A stretch of 64,000 nt of DNA, taken from assembly GCA_000023185.1 (NCBI GenBank), contig CP001622.1, forward strand, positions 1,488,001-1,552,000, in the 5' to 3' direction. The stretch comes from Rhizobium leguminosarum bv. trifolii WSM1325. GTDB taxonomy: Bacteria; Pseudomonadota; Alphaproteobacteria; Rhizobiales; Rhizobiaceae. Both the position numbers and the translations under genes were made by a program. Position 1 is the stretch's first letter. Every line of letters begins with the position of its first letter. Under the pieces are notes generated by a model, which ran no database searches, was not told where the DNA came from, and worked only from the letters and a program-made list of their open reading frames with translations. Of this stretch, positions 1-9,213 are shown one piece after another.

Positions 1-426
1 GTCGAAGCGCTCGGTCACGATGTCAGACAGCCCGTTTTCGCGCATCAACTCCACCTTGATGTCAGGGTTGTTCGGCAGGAAACGCTGGAGCTTCGGCCAG
101 ATGATCCAGTTGATCGCATGGTCGGATGCCGTGATGCGGATGTTCCCGGCCGGCTTTTCCCTGAATTCCGTGATGGTTTCGAGTTGAGCCTCGATCTCGT
201 CGAAATGAGGCCCCACGCCTTGGAACAACCGCTCTCCAGCGTCAGTGAGCGAAACGGCCCGCGTGGTACGGGTCAGCAGCCGGATCCCGAGCCGCGCCTC
301 GAGCTGGCGGACAACGTGGCTGAGCGCCGATTGAGACACGCCCAGCTTCGCAGCCGCCCGCGTAAAGCTCTTCTCTCGGGCGACCGCCAGAAAGGCCATC
401 AGGTCATTGACGCTCTCGCGCGGCAT
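1..426 (-). CDS. LysR-family transcriptional regulator, N-terminal part (cut by window edge)
   Basis: The complement reads in one open frame from an ATG at 426 to the window edge, giving 142 residues with no stop, so the C-terminal part is missing. The first 60 residues are a classic LysR winged helix-turn-helix (LMAFLAVAREKSFTRAA, then SQSALSHVVRQLEARLG, then LLTRTTRAVSLTDAG). After about residue 90 the effector-binding domain begins (GNIRITASDHAINWIIWPKL). It is divergently placed 128 bp from the L,D-transpeptidase gene, an arrangement in which a LysR protein often controls its neighbour; that link is inference. The inducer cannot be told. Confidence 0.93.
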   Translation of the reverse strand, partial: MPRESVNDLMAFLAVAREKSFTRAAAKLGVSQSALSHVVRQLEARLGIRLLTRTTRAVSLTDAGERLFQGVGPHFDEIEAQLETITEFREKPAGNIRITASDHAINWIIWPKLQRFLPNNPDIKVELMRENGLSDIVTERFD

Positions 427-554
427 TCACGAGCTCCTTCGGATCAAATGGCCGTTGTACTGAATTTGCTGAGGCTGGACATTGAAATCATCGTGAACAC
501 CCCTCTGGCTCGGGTCGCACTGGAACAAGTTGCGCCGCCGACCATTTGTCGTCC

Positions 555-1559
555 ATGAAAACAGCCCTGCCGATGTCGCTGCTCGCTCTCACCATCTCCG
601 TTGGCGGTGCTAGCGCGCGGGAACTCCGACCCGAAGCAATCAATAGCGCGTCGATTGCTTCCTTTGAGGCAGGGAAGCCCAAGCCCGCAGATCCGGACCC
701 GGCGATCGTCCGCCTTCAGGTCCTGCTCGACCGTGCAGGCTCGTCTCCCGGCGTGATCGATGGCCTCTCCGGCGAAAACGTAGACAAGGCCGTGGCCGGC
801 TTCGAGGCGATGAACAATCTTCCTGTCGATGGAAGGCTGGATCCAGAGGTCGCCTCCCGCCTTGAAGGCAATGCCGCCATCGTTGCCCCGATCGTTGAAA
901 GCTATGTCGTCTCGGCAGAGGATGCCGCGGGCGTCGTCGACAAGATTCCCGAAGACTATGGCGAGAAGGCAAAGATGCAGAGCTTGGGATATACGAGCGT
1001 TGCAGAGAAACTATCCGAGCGGTTCCACATGGGCATCGATCTCGTGCATGCGCTCAACCTGGCTTCGCAGTTTGCTCCTGGCGATACGGTGTGGGTCGTG
1101 GATCCCGGCTCTCCAAGGCAAGGAAAGGTCAAGAAGATCGAGGCCGACAGGAAGACGGGGCAGGTGCTCGCCTATGCCGCGGATGGATCGCTGCTTGCAG
1201 TCTATCCCGCAACGATCGGAAGCGAAGACAATCCGGCGCCGTCAGGAAAACACAAGGTCAAGGGTGTCGCGAGGATGCCGGTCTACCGGTATGACCCGAA
1301 GCGCAACTTCAAACAGGGAAAGAACGATAAGGTCCTGACGATCCCGAAAGGGCCGAACGGTCCTGTTGGTACGGTCTGGATCGATCTGACCGAGCCGACT
1401 TATGGTATACATGGGACACCGGAACCGAAGCTCATCGACAAGGTTGGCTCGCACGGTTGCGTGCGGTTGACGAACTGGGATGCCGAAGAGTTGGCGGCTA
1501 TGGTCAAACCAGGGGTCGTGGTGGACTTCGTCAATCGAAGTTCAGCCGCTCCGAAGTGA
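555..1559 (+). CDS. L,D-transpeptidase (YkuD/ErfK family), exported
   Basis: This 334-residue protein should cross-link peptidoglycan stems or attach proteins to the wall in the periplasm. Residues 1-22 form a signal peptide (MKTALPMSLLALTISVGGASA). A peptidoglycan-binding-like segment follows at about 45-100. The C-terminal YkuD domain carries His286 (HGTP), His300 and the nucleophile Cys302 in SHGCVRLTN. I chose the ATG at 555 over an in-frame TTG at 546 because it leaves a cleaner signal peptide. No strong ribosome site is visible for either. The gene is convergent with phhA. Confidence 0.93.
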   Translation: MKTALPMSLLALTISVGGASARELRPEAINSASIASFEAGKPKPADPDPAIVRLQVLLDRAGSSPGVIDGLSGENVDKAVAGFEAMNNLPVDGRLDPEVASRLEGNAAIVAPIVESYVVSAEDAAGVVDKIPEDYGEKAKMQSLGYTSVAEKLSERFHMGIDLVHALNLASQFAPGDTVWVVDPGSPRQGKVKKIEADRKTGQVLAYAADGSLLAVYPATIGSEDNPAPSGKHKVKGVARMPVYRYDPKRNFKQGKNDKVLTIPKGPNGPVGTVWIDLTEPTYGIHGTPEPKLIDKVGSHGCVRLTNWDAEELAAMVKPGVVVDFVNRSSAAPK

Positions 1560-1619
1560 CTGCCTTCTCCAGTCCGTCGTCGACGCGATGTGTTGGCGTC
1601 GCTCCCTATCATTCGCGAT

Positions 1620-2411
1620 TCACGAAGCTTTGGCTTCGAAAGCCGGGGCGAAATCTCCCAGCTGTTTTGCTTTGAGGATCGTGGCCTCGATATCCTGCTC
1701 CACGATCGCTTCAAGATCGGCGAAGCTGTCGATCAGATAGTAGATCGGCTGGAGGATATCGATCCGGTAGGGCGTCCGCAGCACGCTCAGCAGATCGAAC
1801 GGCCGGAATTCGCACGCTTTGCCTTCCATTGCCGCTTTCGCTTCGTTGGGCGATGAGACGATGCCCGCGCCGAAGCAGCGGCGTCCCTGCGGCGTATTGA
1901 TCAGGCCGAATTCGACAGTGAACCAGAAGATCCGGAACAGATGCCATGAATAGCCCTTGCCGAGGCGGACCGCGGTTTCGCCGAAATGCCGGACGAAATT
2001 GGCATAGCTCTGGTTGGTGAGCATGGGGCAGTGGCCGAAGACCTCGTGGAACAGGTCCGGCTCCTCGATATAATCGATATGTTCGCGACGGCGCAGGAAG
2101 GTTGCAAGCGGGAATTTGCCTTGTGACAGAAGTTCATAAAAGCGTGAGGGCGGAATGAGCGCCGGCACACCTTCGACGCCAAAGCCGGTGGTCTCGTTCA
2201 GGCGTCTGTTCACATCGAGAAGCTGAGGCACCTTATCCGGCTTCAGCCCCAGCATTTTGACGCCGTCCAGATATTCGCGGCAGGCGGTATCGGAAAGCAG
2301 CGTCATCTGACGCCGGTAGAGTTCGCCCCAGATAACATCTTCATCCGGGGTGTAGTCGTACAAACCATCCGGGCCGGGCAGTTTGGCGGTATAGCTGCTT
2401 TCCTTGGTCAT
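1620..2411 (-). CDS. phhA: Phenylalanine 4-monooxygenase
   Basis: This 263-residue protein is the bacterial, single-domain form of phenylalanine hydroxylase, which converts phenylalanine to tyrosine with iron and a pterin cofactor. The iron ligands of the family are visible as His122 and His127 in FHEVFGHCP and Glu167 in FTVEFGL. The ATG at 2411 has a good ribosome site (GGGAGGA). It is divergent from an Lrp-type regulator and lies 1.2 kb from the homogentisate operon, so its tyrosine product feeds that route. The N-terminal regulatory domain of animal enzymes is absent, as usual for bacteria. Confidence 0.97.
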   Translation of the reverse strand: MTKESSYTAKLPGPDGLYDYTPDEDVIWGELYRRQMTLLSDTACREYLDGVKMLGLKPDKVPQLLDVNRRLNETTGFGVEGVPALIPPSRFYELLSQGKFPLATFLRRREHIDYIEEPDLFHEVFGHCPMLTNQSYANFVRHFGETAVRLGKGYSWHLFRIFWFTVEFGLINTPQGRRCFGAGIVSSPNEAKAAMEGKACEFRPFDLLSVLRTPYRIDILQPIYYLIDSFADLEAIVEQDIEATILKAKQLGDFAPAFEAKAS

Positions 2412-2444
2412 GTGCTGATCCTCCCGAGCAGGGCACTTTTCCTG

Positions 2445-2504
2445 CCATTATGATCCGAGTTTGGAGGATTTTCTTTTCTTTCATGCTGGCTGTCGCCATA
2501 ATGG
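2445..2504. promoter_or_regulatory. Candidate paired operator sites between phhA and its divergent Lrp regulator
   Basis: The 123-bp gap between phhA and the Lrp gene holds two similar short dyads. CCAT-T-ATGA is at 2445-2453 and the perfect CCAT-A-ATGG is at 2496-2504, 51 bp apart. Lrp/AsnC proteins bind repeated weak dyads in such gaps, so these may be sites for the adjacent regulator. The match is by eye only. Confidence 0.35.
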
Positions 2505-2534
2505 TGGCAAATATTCCCGAAAGCGACGCCAAAA

Positions 2535-2996
2535 ATGAAAGAACCTGGGAATTTTCGCCGTAAGCTTCTGCAGCTCGTCCAGGCCGACGGCAGCCTGTCG
2601 CTGGCCGACCTGGCGGAAAAGGCCGGCATGTCGCAGAGTTCGGCATGGCGGAAGATCCAGGAGCTTGAAGCCGACGGCGTCATCCGCAAGCGGGTGACGC
2701 TGCTCGATCCTGGAAAACTCGATCTCAAGCTCTGTGTGATCGCGCATGTGACGCTGGAGGATCACCACGAAGAGGCGGTCGCATCTTTCGCTTCGATGGT
2801 GCTGGAGCGGCCGGAGATCATGGAATGCTACGCCCTGTCGGGCGCCTTCGACTACATGCTGAAGATAAGGGCAAGCGACGTGGAAAGCTACGAAGCCTTC
2901 ATGACCCGCTATCTCATGCGCAACCCGCATGTGCGCACGGTGGTCTCGAGCTTTGTGCTGCGCGAGCTGAAATTCTCGACCGAATTGCCGCTCTAG
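2535..2996 (+). CDS. Lrp/AsnC-family regulator divergent from phhA
   Basis: This 153-residue protein has an N-terminal helix-turn-helix (residues about 8-55, with SLADLAEKAGMSQSSAWRKI) and a C-terminal RAM/AsnC ligand-binding domain (about 70-145, with YALSGAFDYMLKI). Lrp-family proteins act as octamers that sense amino acids. Its divergent position next to phhA makes it the probable regulator of phenylalanine hydroxylation, sensing phenylalanine or tyrosine. That role is inferred from position and from similar pairs in other proteobacteria. Its stop lies close to the end of a second, convergent Lrp gene. Confidence 0.93.
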   Translation: MKEPGNFRRKLLQLVQADGSLSLADLAEKAGMSQSSAWRKIQELEADGVIRKRVTLLDPGKLDLKLCVIAHVTLEDHHEEAVASFASMVLERPEIMECYALSGAFDYMLKIRASDVESYEAFMTRYLMRNPHVRTVVSSFVLRELKFSTELPL

Positions 2997-3047
2997 ATAT
3001 GACTGCGCAGGGCGATGCTGTCGACATCATCGCGTGCTGTCGCCATG

Positions 3048-3527
3048 TCAATGGCCCGGCATCAGCACCGGAAAGCCTTCGAATGTCTTCAGCGTGTCGA
3101 GGACGATCGACGTCTTCACGTGCTGCACCGACTCGTGGGGCAACAGCACGTCGTTGACGAATTTCGAGAGGTCGGCGAGGCCGCGGGTCGCGACCGTCAG
3201 GTGATAGTCCATTTCACCGGTCAGCGCATAGGCTTCGAGAACTTCAGGCAACCCGTTGATCAATTGCGAAAACCGGCGGGCATTGTCTCTGTTGTGGGTC
3301 GCAAGTGTCACGGAAATGACCACCAGCATATCGAGACCAAGCTTCTGCCGATCGAGGTAGGCGCGGTAGCTGCGGATATATCCTTCAGCCTCCAGTCTTG
3401 TGCGCCGGCGCGAACATTGCGACGGTGAAAGCGCGATCCGCTCGCCCAACTCGTTGTTCGTCAGCCTGCCATCCTTTTGCAGTTCCTGGAGCAGGCGCAG
3501 GTCCAATTTATCGAGCGGCTCATCCAT
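3048..3527 (-). CDS. Lrp/AsnC-family regulator divergent from hpd
   Basis: This 159-residue Lrp-type regulator has an HTH at about 5-55 (LDLRLLQELQKDGRLTNNEL, then LSPSQCSRRRTRLE) and an AsnC effector domain at about 70-150 (EAYALTGEMDYHLTVA). It is transcribed away from hpd, with 130 bp between the two genes. That gap holds two TGCAA-type dyads that could be its operators. The likely role is induction of tyrosine catabolism by tyrosine or a keto acid. The window therefore has one Lrp protein for each half of the pathway. Confidence 0.93.
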   Translation of the reverse strand: MDEPLDKLDLRLLQELQKDGRLTNNELGERIALSPSQCSRRRTRLEAEGYIRSYRAYLDRQKLGLDMLVVISVTLATHNRDNARRFSQLINGLPEVLEAYALTGEMDYHLTVATRGLADLSKFVNDVLLPHESVQHVKTSIVLDTLKTFEGFPVLMPGH

Positions 3528-3587
3528 TGCACAAAATCTCCAAAACGCTCACAGATCGTGCATAATCTCCTCCTGAAGCATAAAGAA

Positions 3588-3637
3588 TGCAAGAACTTTG
3601 CACGCGTTTTGGGCCACACTTTGCATATCAAATGCAA
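3588..3637. promoter_or_regulatory. Two TGCAA-type dyads in the hpd/lrp intergenic region
   Basis: TGCAA-N5-TTGCA at 3588-3602 and TTGCAT-N5-ATGCAA at 3621-3637 are both perfect inverted repeats. Their centres are about 34 bp apart, roughly three helical turns, so they lie on the same face of the helix. They sit just upstream of the hpd ribosome site and next to an Lrp-family gene. Lrp proteins often bind such phased dyads, so operator function is a reasonable inference. Confidence 0.5.
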
Positions 3638-3657
3638 TTTCCTCTGGAGGAAAGAAA

Positions 3658-4767
3658 ATGGGTCCTTTCCCGCATGACGCGCCGCCCTCGGAAATCACCG
3701 CCGACAATCCGGCCGGCACCGACGGCTTCGAATTCGTCGAATTCGCCCATCCCGAGCCCGAAACGCTGCGCGAACTCTTCACACGCATGGGCTATGTTGC
3801 GGTCGCCAAACACAAGACGAAAGATATCACCGTCTGGCGACAAGGCGACATCAACTATGTCCTGAACGCCGAACCCGGCAGCCATGCCGCGCGCTTCGTC
3901 GCAAATCACGGTCCCTGCGCCCCATCGATGGCCTGGCGCGTCGTCGACGCCCAACACGCGTTCAAGCATGCGGTGTCAAAAGGCGCTGTCCCCTATGAAG
4001 GGGACGACAAGATGCTCGATGTTCCGGCGATTGTCGGCATCGGCGGCTCGCTGCTCTATTTCGTCGAGACCTATGGTGCCAAGGGATCGGCCTACGAGGC
4101 CGAGTTCGATTGGCTCGGCGAGCGCGACCCGCATCCCCAAGGGATCGGCTTCTATTATCTCGACCATCTGACGCACAACGTCTTTCGCGGCAACATGGAC
4201 AAGTGGTGGGATTTTTACCGCAACCTGTTCAATTTCAAGCAGATCCACTTCTTCGATATCGATGGGCGCATCACCGGTCTGGTGAGCCGCGCCATCACCT
4301 CGCCCTGCGGCAAAATCCGCATTCCGCTGAATGAATCGAAGGACGACACCAGCCAGATCGAGGAATATCTGAAGAAGTACAAGGGCGAGGGCATCCAGCA
4401 TATCGCCGTTGGAACGGAGGATATTTACGACGCCACCGACAGGCTGGCCGACAACGGCCTGCGTTTCATGCCGGGTCCGCCGGAGACCTATTACGACATG
4501 TCCTATGAACGCGTGAACGGCCATAGTGAACCTGTCGAACGCATGAAGAAACACGGTATCCTCATCGATGGCGAAGGTGTGGTGAATGGCGGCATGACGA
4601 AAATCCTGCTGCAGATCTTCTCCAAGACCGTCATCGGCCCGATCTTCTTCGAATTCATCCAGCGCAAGGGCGACGAGGGTTTCGGCGAAGGCAATTTCCG
4701 GGCTCTCTTTGAGTCGATCGAGGCCGATCAGATCAAGCGTGGTGTCATCGGGACTGCAGCGGAGTAA
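3658..4767 (+). CDS. hpd: 4-hydroxyphenylpyruvate dioxygenase
   Basis: This 369-residue enzyme converts 4-hydroxyphenylpyruvate to homogentisate. The three non-haem iron ligands of the family are in place: His170 (LDHLTHN), His248 (IQHIAVGT) and Glu332 (FFEFIQRKG). The ATG at 3658 follows an excellent ribosome site (GGAGGAAAG), so an in-frame start 60 bp upstream is rejected. It is the first gene of a rightward operon running in pathway order to fumarate and acetoacetate. A strong hairpin separates it from hmgA. Confidence 0.97.
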   Translation: MGPFPHDAPPSEITADNPAGTDGFEFVEFAHPEPETLRELFTRMGYVAVAKHKTKDITVWRQGDINYVLNAEPGSHAARFVANHGPCAPSMAWRVVDAQHAFKHAVSKGAVPYEGDDKMLDVPAIVGIGGSLLYFVETYGAKGSAYEAEFDWLGERDPHPQGIGFYYLDHLTHNVFRGNMDKWWDFYRNLFNFKQIHFFDIDGRITGLVSRAITSPCGKIRIPLNESKDDTSQIEEYLKKYKGEGIQHIAVGTEDIYDATDRLADNGLRFMPGPPETYYDMSYERVNGHSEPVERMKKHGILIDGEGVVNGGMTKILLQIFSKTVIGPIFFEFIQRKGDEGFGEGNFRALFESIEADQIKRGVIGTAAE

Positions 4768-4774
4768 ACTCACT

Positions 4775-4805
4775 AGCGCCGCGCATCTTTCAGACGCGCG
4801 GCGCT
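4775..4805 (+). other. Strong intercistronic hairpin between hpd and hmgA
   Basis: A perfect 10-bp GC-rich inverted repeat (AGCGCCGCGC and its complement) with an 11-nt loop lies 8 nt after the hpd stop and before the hmgA ribosome site. There is no T run, so it is not a classic terminator. It could stabilise the upstream mRNA, tune hpd relative to hmgA, or act as a partial terminator. Confidence 0.6.
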
Positions 4806-4828
4806 GGAGTGTTCGGGGAGGAGTGAGC

Positions 4829-6190
4829 ATGGACCAGACATCGATCCAGACGTCGGATGGTGAAGCCGCGACAGCAAACACGCTGAAATATATGCCGGGG
4901 TTCGGCAATGACTTCGAAACCGAGTCGCTTCCCGGCGCCTTGCCGCAAGGCCAGAACAGTCCGCAGAAATGCAACTATGGTCTCTATGCGGAGCAGCTTT
5001 CCGGCTCGCCGTTCACCGCGCCGCGCGGGACCAACGAAAGGTCCTGGCTTTACCGCATCCGCCCGAGCGTGCGTCACACCCGTCGCTTCTCCAACGCGTC
5101 CTATCCGCTCTGGAAAACCGCACCTTGCCTGGACGAACATTCGCTTCCTCTCGGCCAGCTTCGCTGGGATCCCATCCCCGCACCCTCGGAGAAGCTGACG
5201 TTTCTCGAGGGGGTGCGGACCATCACCACGGCAGGCGATGCCACCACCCAGGTGGGCATGTCAGCCCATGCCTATGTCTTCAATGAGGACATGGTCGACG
5301 ATTACTTCTTCAACGCCGATGGTGAATTGCTGATCGTGCCGCAGCTCGGCGCCATCAGAGTGTTCACCGAAATGGGCATCATGGATGTCGAGCCCCTGGA
5401 AATATGCCTGATCCCGCGCGGCATGATGTTCAAGATCATGAGGGGTGGCGACCAGACGGTCTGGCGTGGCTACATCTGCGAGAACTACGGCGCGAAATTC
5501 ACCCTGCCGGACCGCGGACCGATCGGCGCCAACTGCCTGGCAAACCCGCGTGACTTCAAGACGCCTGTCGCCGCATTCGAGGATAAGGAAACGCCGTGCC
5601 GCGTGCATGTGAAGTGGTGCGGAAAATTCTATGTCACCGACATCGGCCATTCGCCGCTGGATGTGGTGGCCTGGCACGGCAACTACGCCCCGTTCAAATA
5701 CGACTTGCGGACGTTCTCGCCGGTCGGCGCTATCCGCTTCGATCATCCCGATCCGTCGATCTTTTCGGTGCTGACCGCGCCGACCGAAGATGCGGGTACG
5801 GCGAACGTCGATTTCGTGATCTTTCCGCCGCGCTGGCTGGTCGCCGAACATACGTTTCGACCGCCTTGGTACCACCGCAACATCATGAGCGAATTCATGG
5901 GCCTGATCCATGGCCAATATGACGCCAAGGAGGAGGGCTTCGTGCCGGGCGGCATGAGCCTGCACAACATGATGCTTCCCCACGGGCCGGACGCGCTCGC
6001 CTTCGAAAAGGCATCCAATACCGAGCTCAAACCCGTGAAGCTCGATCACACCATGGCCTTCATGTTCGAGACCCGGTACCCGCAGCAACTGACGAAATAC
6101 GCAGCCGAGCTCGAAACGCTGCAGGATAATTACCTGGAATGCTGGGACGGCCTGGAACGCAAGTTCGACGGAACCCCCGGCATCAAGTGA
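4829..6190 (+). CDS. hmgA: Homogentisate 1,2-dioxygenase
   Basis: This 453-residue enzyme opens the ring of homogentisate to give maleylacetoacetate. The expected iron ligands are His349 (YHRN), Glu355 (SEFMG) and His385 (LPHGPD), with the +6 and +30 spacing of the family. The N-terminal region ([16 protein letters not shown]) is also diagnostic. I took the ATG at 4829, which follows GGGGAGGAG, over the longer open frame from 4709. It lies between hpd and fahA in one operon. Confidence 0.97.
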   Translation: MDQTSIQTSDGEAATANTLKYMPGFGNDFETESLPGALPQGQNSPQKCNYGLYAEQLSGSPFTAPRGTNERSWLYRIRPSVRHTRRFSNASYPLWKTAPCLDEHSLPLGQLRWDPIPAPSEKLTFLEGVRTITTAGDATTQVGMSAHAYVFNEDMVDDYFFNADGELLIVPQLGAIRVFTEMGIMDVEPLEICLIPRGMMFKIMRGGDQTVWRGYICENYGAKFTLPDRGPIGANCLANPRDFKTPVAAFEDKETPCRVHVKWCGKFYVTDIGHSPLDVVAWHGNYAPFKYDLRTFSPVGAIRFDHPDPSIFSVLTAPTEDAGTANVDFVIFPPRWLVAEHTFRPPWYHRNIMSEFMGLIHGQYDAKEEGFVPGGMSLHNMMLPHGPDALAFEKASNTELKPVKLDHTMAFMFETRYPQQLTKYAAELETLQDNYLECWDGLERKFDGTPGIK

Positions 6191-6229
6191 TGCATCAACT
6201 GAAGTCATCCTCCTGCACGGAATTCGGAC

Positions 6230-7255
6230 ATGAAACTTGCGACGTTAAAAGACTCCACGCGGGACGGCCGGCTCGTCGTCGTTTCCCGCGACCTGACCCG
6301 CTGTTCCGAGGTCGGCCATATCGCCCGCACATTGCAGGCAGCACTCGATGACTGGGAGCATGTGGCTCCGAGGCTCGCGCTGATTGCCGAAGGGGTCGAG
6401 ACCGGAGCCCAGCCGACGATCCGGTTTCACGAACATGACGCTACGTCACCTCTGCCGCGCGCCTACCAATGGGCCGACGGCTCCGCTTACGTCAACCACG
6501 TCGAACTGGTGCGCAAGGCACGCGGCGCCGAGATGCCGGCGAGCTTCTGGACCGATCCGCTGATCTATCAGGGCGGCTCGGACGCTTTCCTTGCGCCGCG
6601 TGACCCGATCGTGGCGGCCGACGAGGCTTACGGGATCGACATGGAGGGCGAGGTCGCCGTCCTCACCGGCGACGTTGACATGGGTTGCAGCCCGGAAGCG
6701 GCGCGCGGCGCCATCCGTCTCCTGATGCTCGTCAACGATGTGTCGCTGCGCAGTCTGATCCCTGGCGAGTTGGCGAAGGGATTTGGTTTCTTCCAGTCGA
6801 AGCCGGCATCGGCATTCTCTCCGGTCGCCGTGACGCCGGACGAGCTCGGAGATGCCTGGGACGGCGGCAAGCTGCATCTCCCGCTGCTGGTGAGCTTGAA
6901 CGGCAAGCCATTCGGCAAGGCCAACGCCGGCATCGACATGACCTTCGATTTTGCCCAGTTGATCGCCCATGCCGCCAAAACCCGCAATCTCGCGGCCGGC
7001 ACAATCATCGGCTCGGGAACGGTCTCCAACAAGCTCAACGGCGGCCCGGGCAAGCCGGTGGAAGAGGGAGGAGACGGCTACTCCTGCATTGCCGAAATCA
7101 GGATGATCGAGACGATCGAGACCGGATCGCCGAAGACCCCTTTCATGAAGTTCGGCGATCAGGTCCGCATCGAGATGAAGGATAAGGCCGGCCATTCGAT
7201 CTTCGGGGCAATCGAGCAGACGGTCGAGAAATACCAAGGGGCCGGACCGCAATGA
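6230..7255 (+). CDS. fahA: Fumarylacetoacetate hydrolase
   Basis: This 341-residue protein should cleave fumarylacetoacetate to fumarate and acetoacetate, the last step of tyrosine breakdown. The FAH-fold metal-binding region is visible (YGIDMEGEVAVLTGDV, with the conserved acidic residues) and is followed by the lid and active-site segments (LVNDVSLRSL, GFGFFQSKPASAFSP, GSGTVSN). It follows hmgA by 39 bp. Its TGA stop overlaps the ATG of maiA by 4 nt, so the two are translationally coupled. Confidence 0.94.
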   Translation: MKLATLKDSTRDGRLVVVSRDLTRCSEVGHIARTLQAALDDWEHVAPRLALIAEGVETGAQPTIRFHEHDATSPLPRAYQWADGSAYVNHVELVRKARGAEMPASFWTDPLIYQGGSDAFLAPRDPIVAADEAYGIDMEGEVAVLTGDVDMGCSPEAARGAIRLLMLVNDVSLRSLIPGELAKGFGFFQSKPASAFSPVAVTPDELGDAWDGGKLHLPLLVSLNGKPFGKANAGIDMTFDFAQLIAHAAKTRNLAAGTIIGSGTVSNKLNGGPGKPVEEGGDGYSCIAEIRMIETIETGSPKTPFMKFGDQVRIEMKDKAGHSIFGAIEQTVEKYQGAGPQ

Positions 7256-7884
7256 GCGAGGTCGTCCTTTACGACTACTGGCGATCCTCGGCGAGCTATC
7301 GCGTCCGCATCGCGCTCAATCTCTTGGGCGTCGATTATCAGACAGTGTCCATCAACCTGTTGGAAGTAGCGCACAAGACCCCGGAATATCTGGCCCTCAA
7401 CCCGCAGGGACTGGTGCCGACATTGGTGATCGACGGGAAAACACTGACGCAGTCGCTGGCGATCGTCGAATACCTCGCTGAGACCAGGCCGGAATGCGGA
7501 TTGCTGCCATCTGACATTGCCGATCGCCAGAAAGTCCGCGCTCTCGCATATGCGGTCGCCATGGACATCCATCCGATCTGCAACCTGCATGTCGTGTCAC
7601 ATCTGATGAGCATGGCTGACAAGGCCGATGCCCGCGAGGAATGGATGAAGCATTTCATTACCGACGGACTGGGCAAACTGGAAACCATGATCGGCAAAGC
7701 CGATGGCGCGTTCAGCTTTGGAAATACGCCGACGATGGCGGACCTCTGCCTCGTTCCCCAGGTCTACAACGCCCGTCGCTGGGGCGTTGAGTTGACCGCT
7801 TTCAAGCGCATCGTCGACATCGACGCCGGATGCGCAGACCTGCCGGCCTTCCAGGCGGCGCATCCCGACCGCGTGAAGCCGTAA
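7252..7884 (+). CDS. maiA: Maleylacetoacetate isomerase (zeta-class GST)
   Basis: This 210-residue glutathione S-transferase isomerises maleylacetoacetate to fumarylacetoacetate. The zeta-class signature SSASYRVRIALN is at about residues 10-22, and the glutathione-site segment NPQGLVPTL follows at about 49-57. The C-terminal helical domain carries a typical PTMADLCLVPQVYNARR. It starts inside the last codons of fahA (ATGA overlap) and closes the operon. About 190 bp without a clear gene follows. Confidence 0.95.
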   Translation: MSEVVLYDYWRSSASYRVRIALNLLGVDYQTVSINLLEVAHKTPEYLALNPQGLVPTLVIDGKTLTQSLAIVEYLAETRPECGLLPSDIADRQKVRALAYAVAMDIHPICNLHVVSHLMSMADKADAREEWMKHFITDGLGKLETMIGKADGAFSFGNTPTMADLCLVPQVYNARRWGVELTAFKRIVDIDAGCADLPAFQAAHPDRVKP

Positions 7885-8070
7885 CGGCAGAGCGCGACCC
7901 GGGACGAAATTCGAAGAAGCATCCCCTTCTTCCTGCGGCTCTCGCATCAATGGCCGGCACACACCAGATCGCGTGGACTGGGATCTCACGATCGCGGCGA
8001 ATGCGATGCCAATTCCTATAGGTATGAAGAGTAAGCATCGCCGGTCCGCGGGCGAGGTGCGGTAATTTGT

Positions 8071-8979
8071 CTAGCAGCCATCAAGCGCCTTGATCCTCGA
8101 GACCAGGGTCTTGCCAAACACGTAGGTGGTCTGGACATCGGCACGACCCTGGCAGCGACGTCCATCATTGGTGACGTATTCGTACGAAACCCGGACATCA
8201 TCATTGCCGCGTAGTGCCGTTCCCGTGAGTTTGAGCGGCTCCGACATCGCGCCGAAGAAGGCGTGGATCGACACTTCGTTGAATGGGCCTTGGCCGCGTT
8301 TCTCCGGAACGACCAGCGCTGAGGCGGTTTCACCATCGGCTGCGGCGAGCGCGGAGTAGAAGGCCGTCACCGTGCCCATGGGATCGTGGGGAAACGTCTT
8401 GCCCGCCTCGGACGCCGGATCAGGTCCGTCCTCGTCAATCGCGTCGTAAGTGATGCCCACCATCTGCGCCTTCGCGGCCGTCAGCCACGCGATGCCTTCA
8501 GGCGGTGCCGACGTCACGTAGGCGATGGCAGTCTCGGACAATCCCAACTGGTTGAGATAAGCTCCGACCAGTGCGTTGGCGACACCACTCTCGCTGGCCT
8601 TTCCGTCGACCACGCGATAGGCGGCATGGAAACCGATATTGGATTCGGGCTGAAGAAACCGCTGCGAACCGGCAAGCCAGGTCAGGGCGCAAGCCGACGC
8701 GCACAAGGTCCCCGGCGGGGTGGCAGTGGCAAAGCCTCGAAGGCGGATGGCACGTCCGATCTCAATCCCGGCTTTGAGATCACCGCCCTCGCTGTTTAGA
8801 AAAACAAGGGCTTTGCTGGAGGCGGCGGCCAAGTTTCTGAAGACAATTTCGTCGCCTTCGTTCAAGACGCCCGTGACGGAGATCAGGTCTGTGTCGCCCT
8901 CCAACGGCTCTCGCGTGATCTCCGCCGCAGACAGAGGAAATGCGCATAGAAACAACAACCCAGCCACGATGTAACGCAT
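8071..8979 (-). CDS. Secreted ClpP/crotonase-fold protein of unknown substrate
   Basis: This 302-residue protein has a signal peptide (MRYIVAGLLFLCAFPLSA). Residues about 20-190 have a ClpP-like layout: a beta-rich start with LNSEGGDLKAGIEIGRAI, a serine in CASACALTWLAGS at the nucleophile position, and GFHAAY at the position of the catalytic histidine. It resembles a family of exported proteobacterial proteins annotated only as periplasmic ClpP-like. The last 100 residues (from about HDPMGTVTAFY) look like a separate domain of the NTF2 type. Protease activity is not proven by the motifs. It stands alone next to the accessory island. Confidence 0.75.
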   Translation of the reverse strand: MRYIVAGLLFLCAFPLSAAEITREPLEGDTDLISVTGVLNEGDEIVFRNLAAASSKALVFLNSEGGDLKAGIEIGRAIRLRGFATATPPGTLCASACALTWLAGSQRFLQPESNIGFHAAYRVVDGKASESGVANALVGAYLNQLGLSETAIAYVTSAPPEGIAWLTAAKAQMVGITYDAIDEDGPDPASEAGKTFPHDPMGTVTAFYSALAAADGETASALVVPEKRGQGPFNEVSIHAFFGAMSEPLKLTGTALRGNDDVRVSYEYVTNDGRRCQGRADVQTTYVFGKTLVSRIKALDGC

Positions 8980-9125
8980 CGATTCCCCCGCGTTTACTGT
9001 AACTATTCAACATTGCGACGAATGTTCTTGCAAGCCTGCTCGTAGCTCACCAGACAGGCTGTAGGAGAAGTGAGAAGACCGCGGCGTTTATCTTGAGCTT
9101 CAAACGAGTGGCGATCGTCTCGGCC

Positions 9126-9161
9126 AAAAAAAGACGCCGGCGCTGACTGCCGGCGGCTTTT
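9126..9161. terminator. Bidirectional intrinsic terminator
   Basis: A 7-bp stem (CGCCGGC at 9135-9141 and GCCGGCG at 9149-9155) with a 7-nt loop is flanked by seven A on the left and TTTT on the right. It can therefore act on either strand. It sits between the ClpP-like gene and the accessory island. Confidence 0.75.
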
Positions 9162-9213
9162 CACTATCGATCAACTTTTCTCGGACGCCTTCGGGTGGCG
9201 CTACATGTAGGCA

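Noticed and set aside
3976..4974. 332-codon open frame opposite hpd
   Set aside because: It is an antisense shadow of a clear dioxygenase gene caused by high GC.
5261..6208. 315-codon open frame opposite hmgA
   Set aside because: Antisense shadow of hmgA with no recognisable motif.
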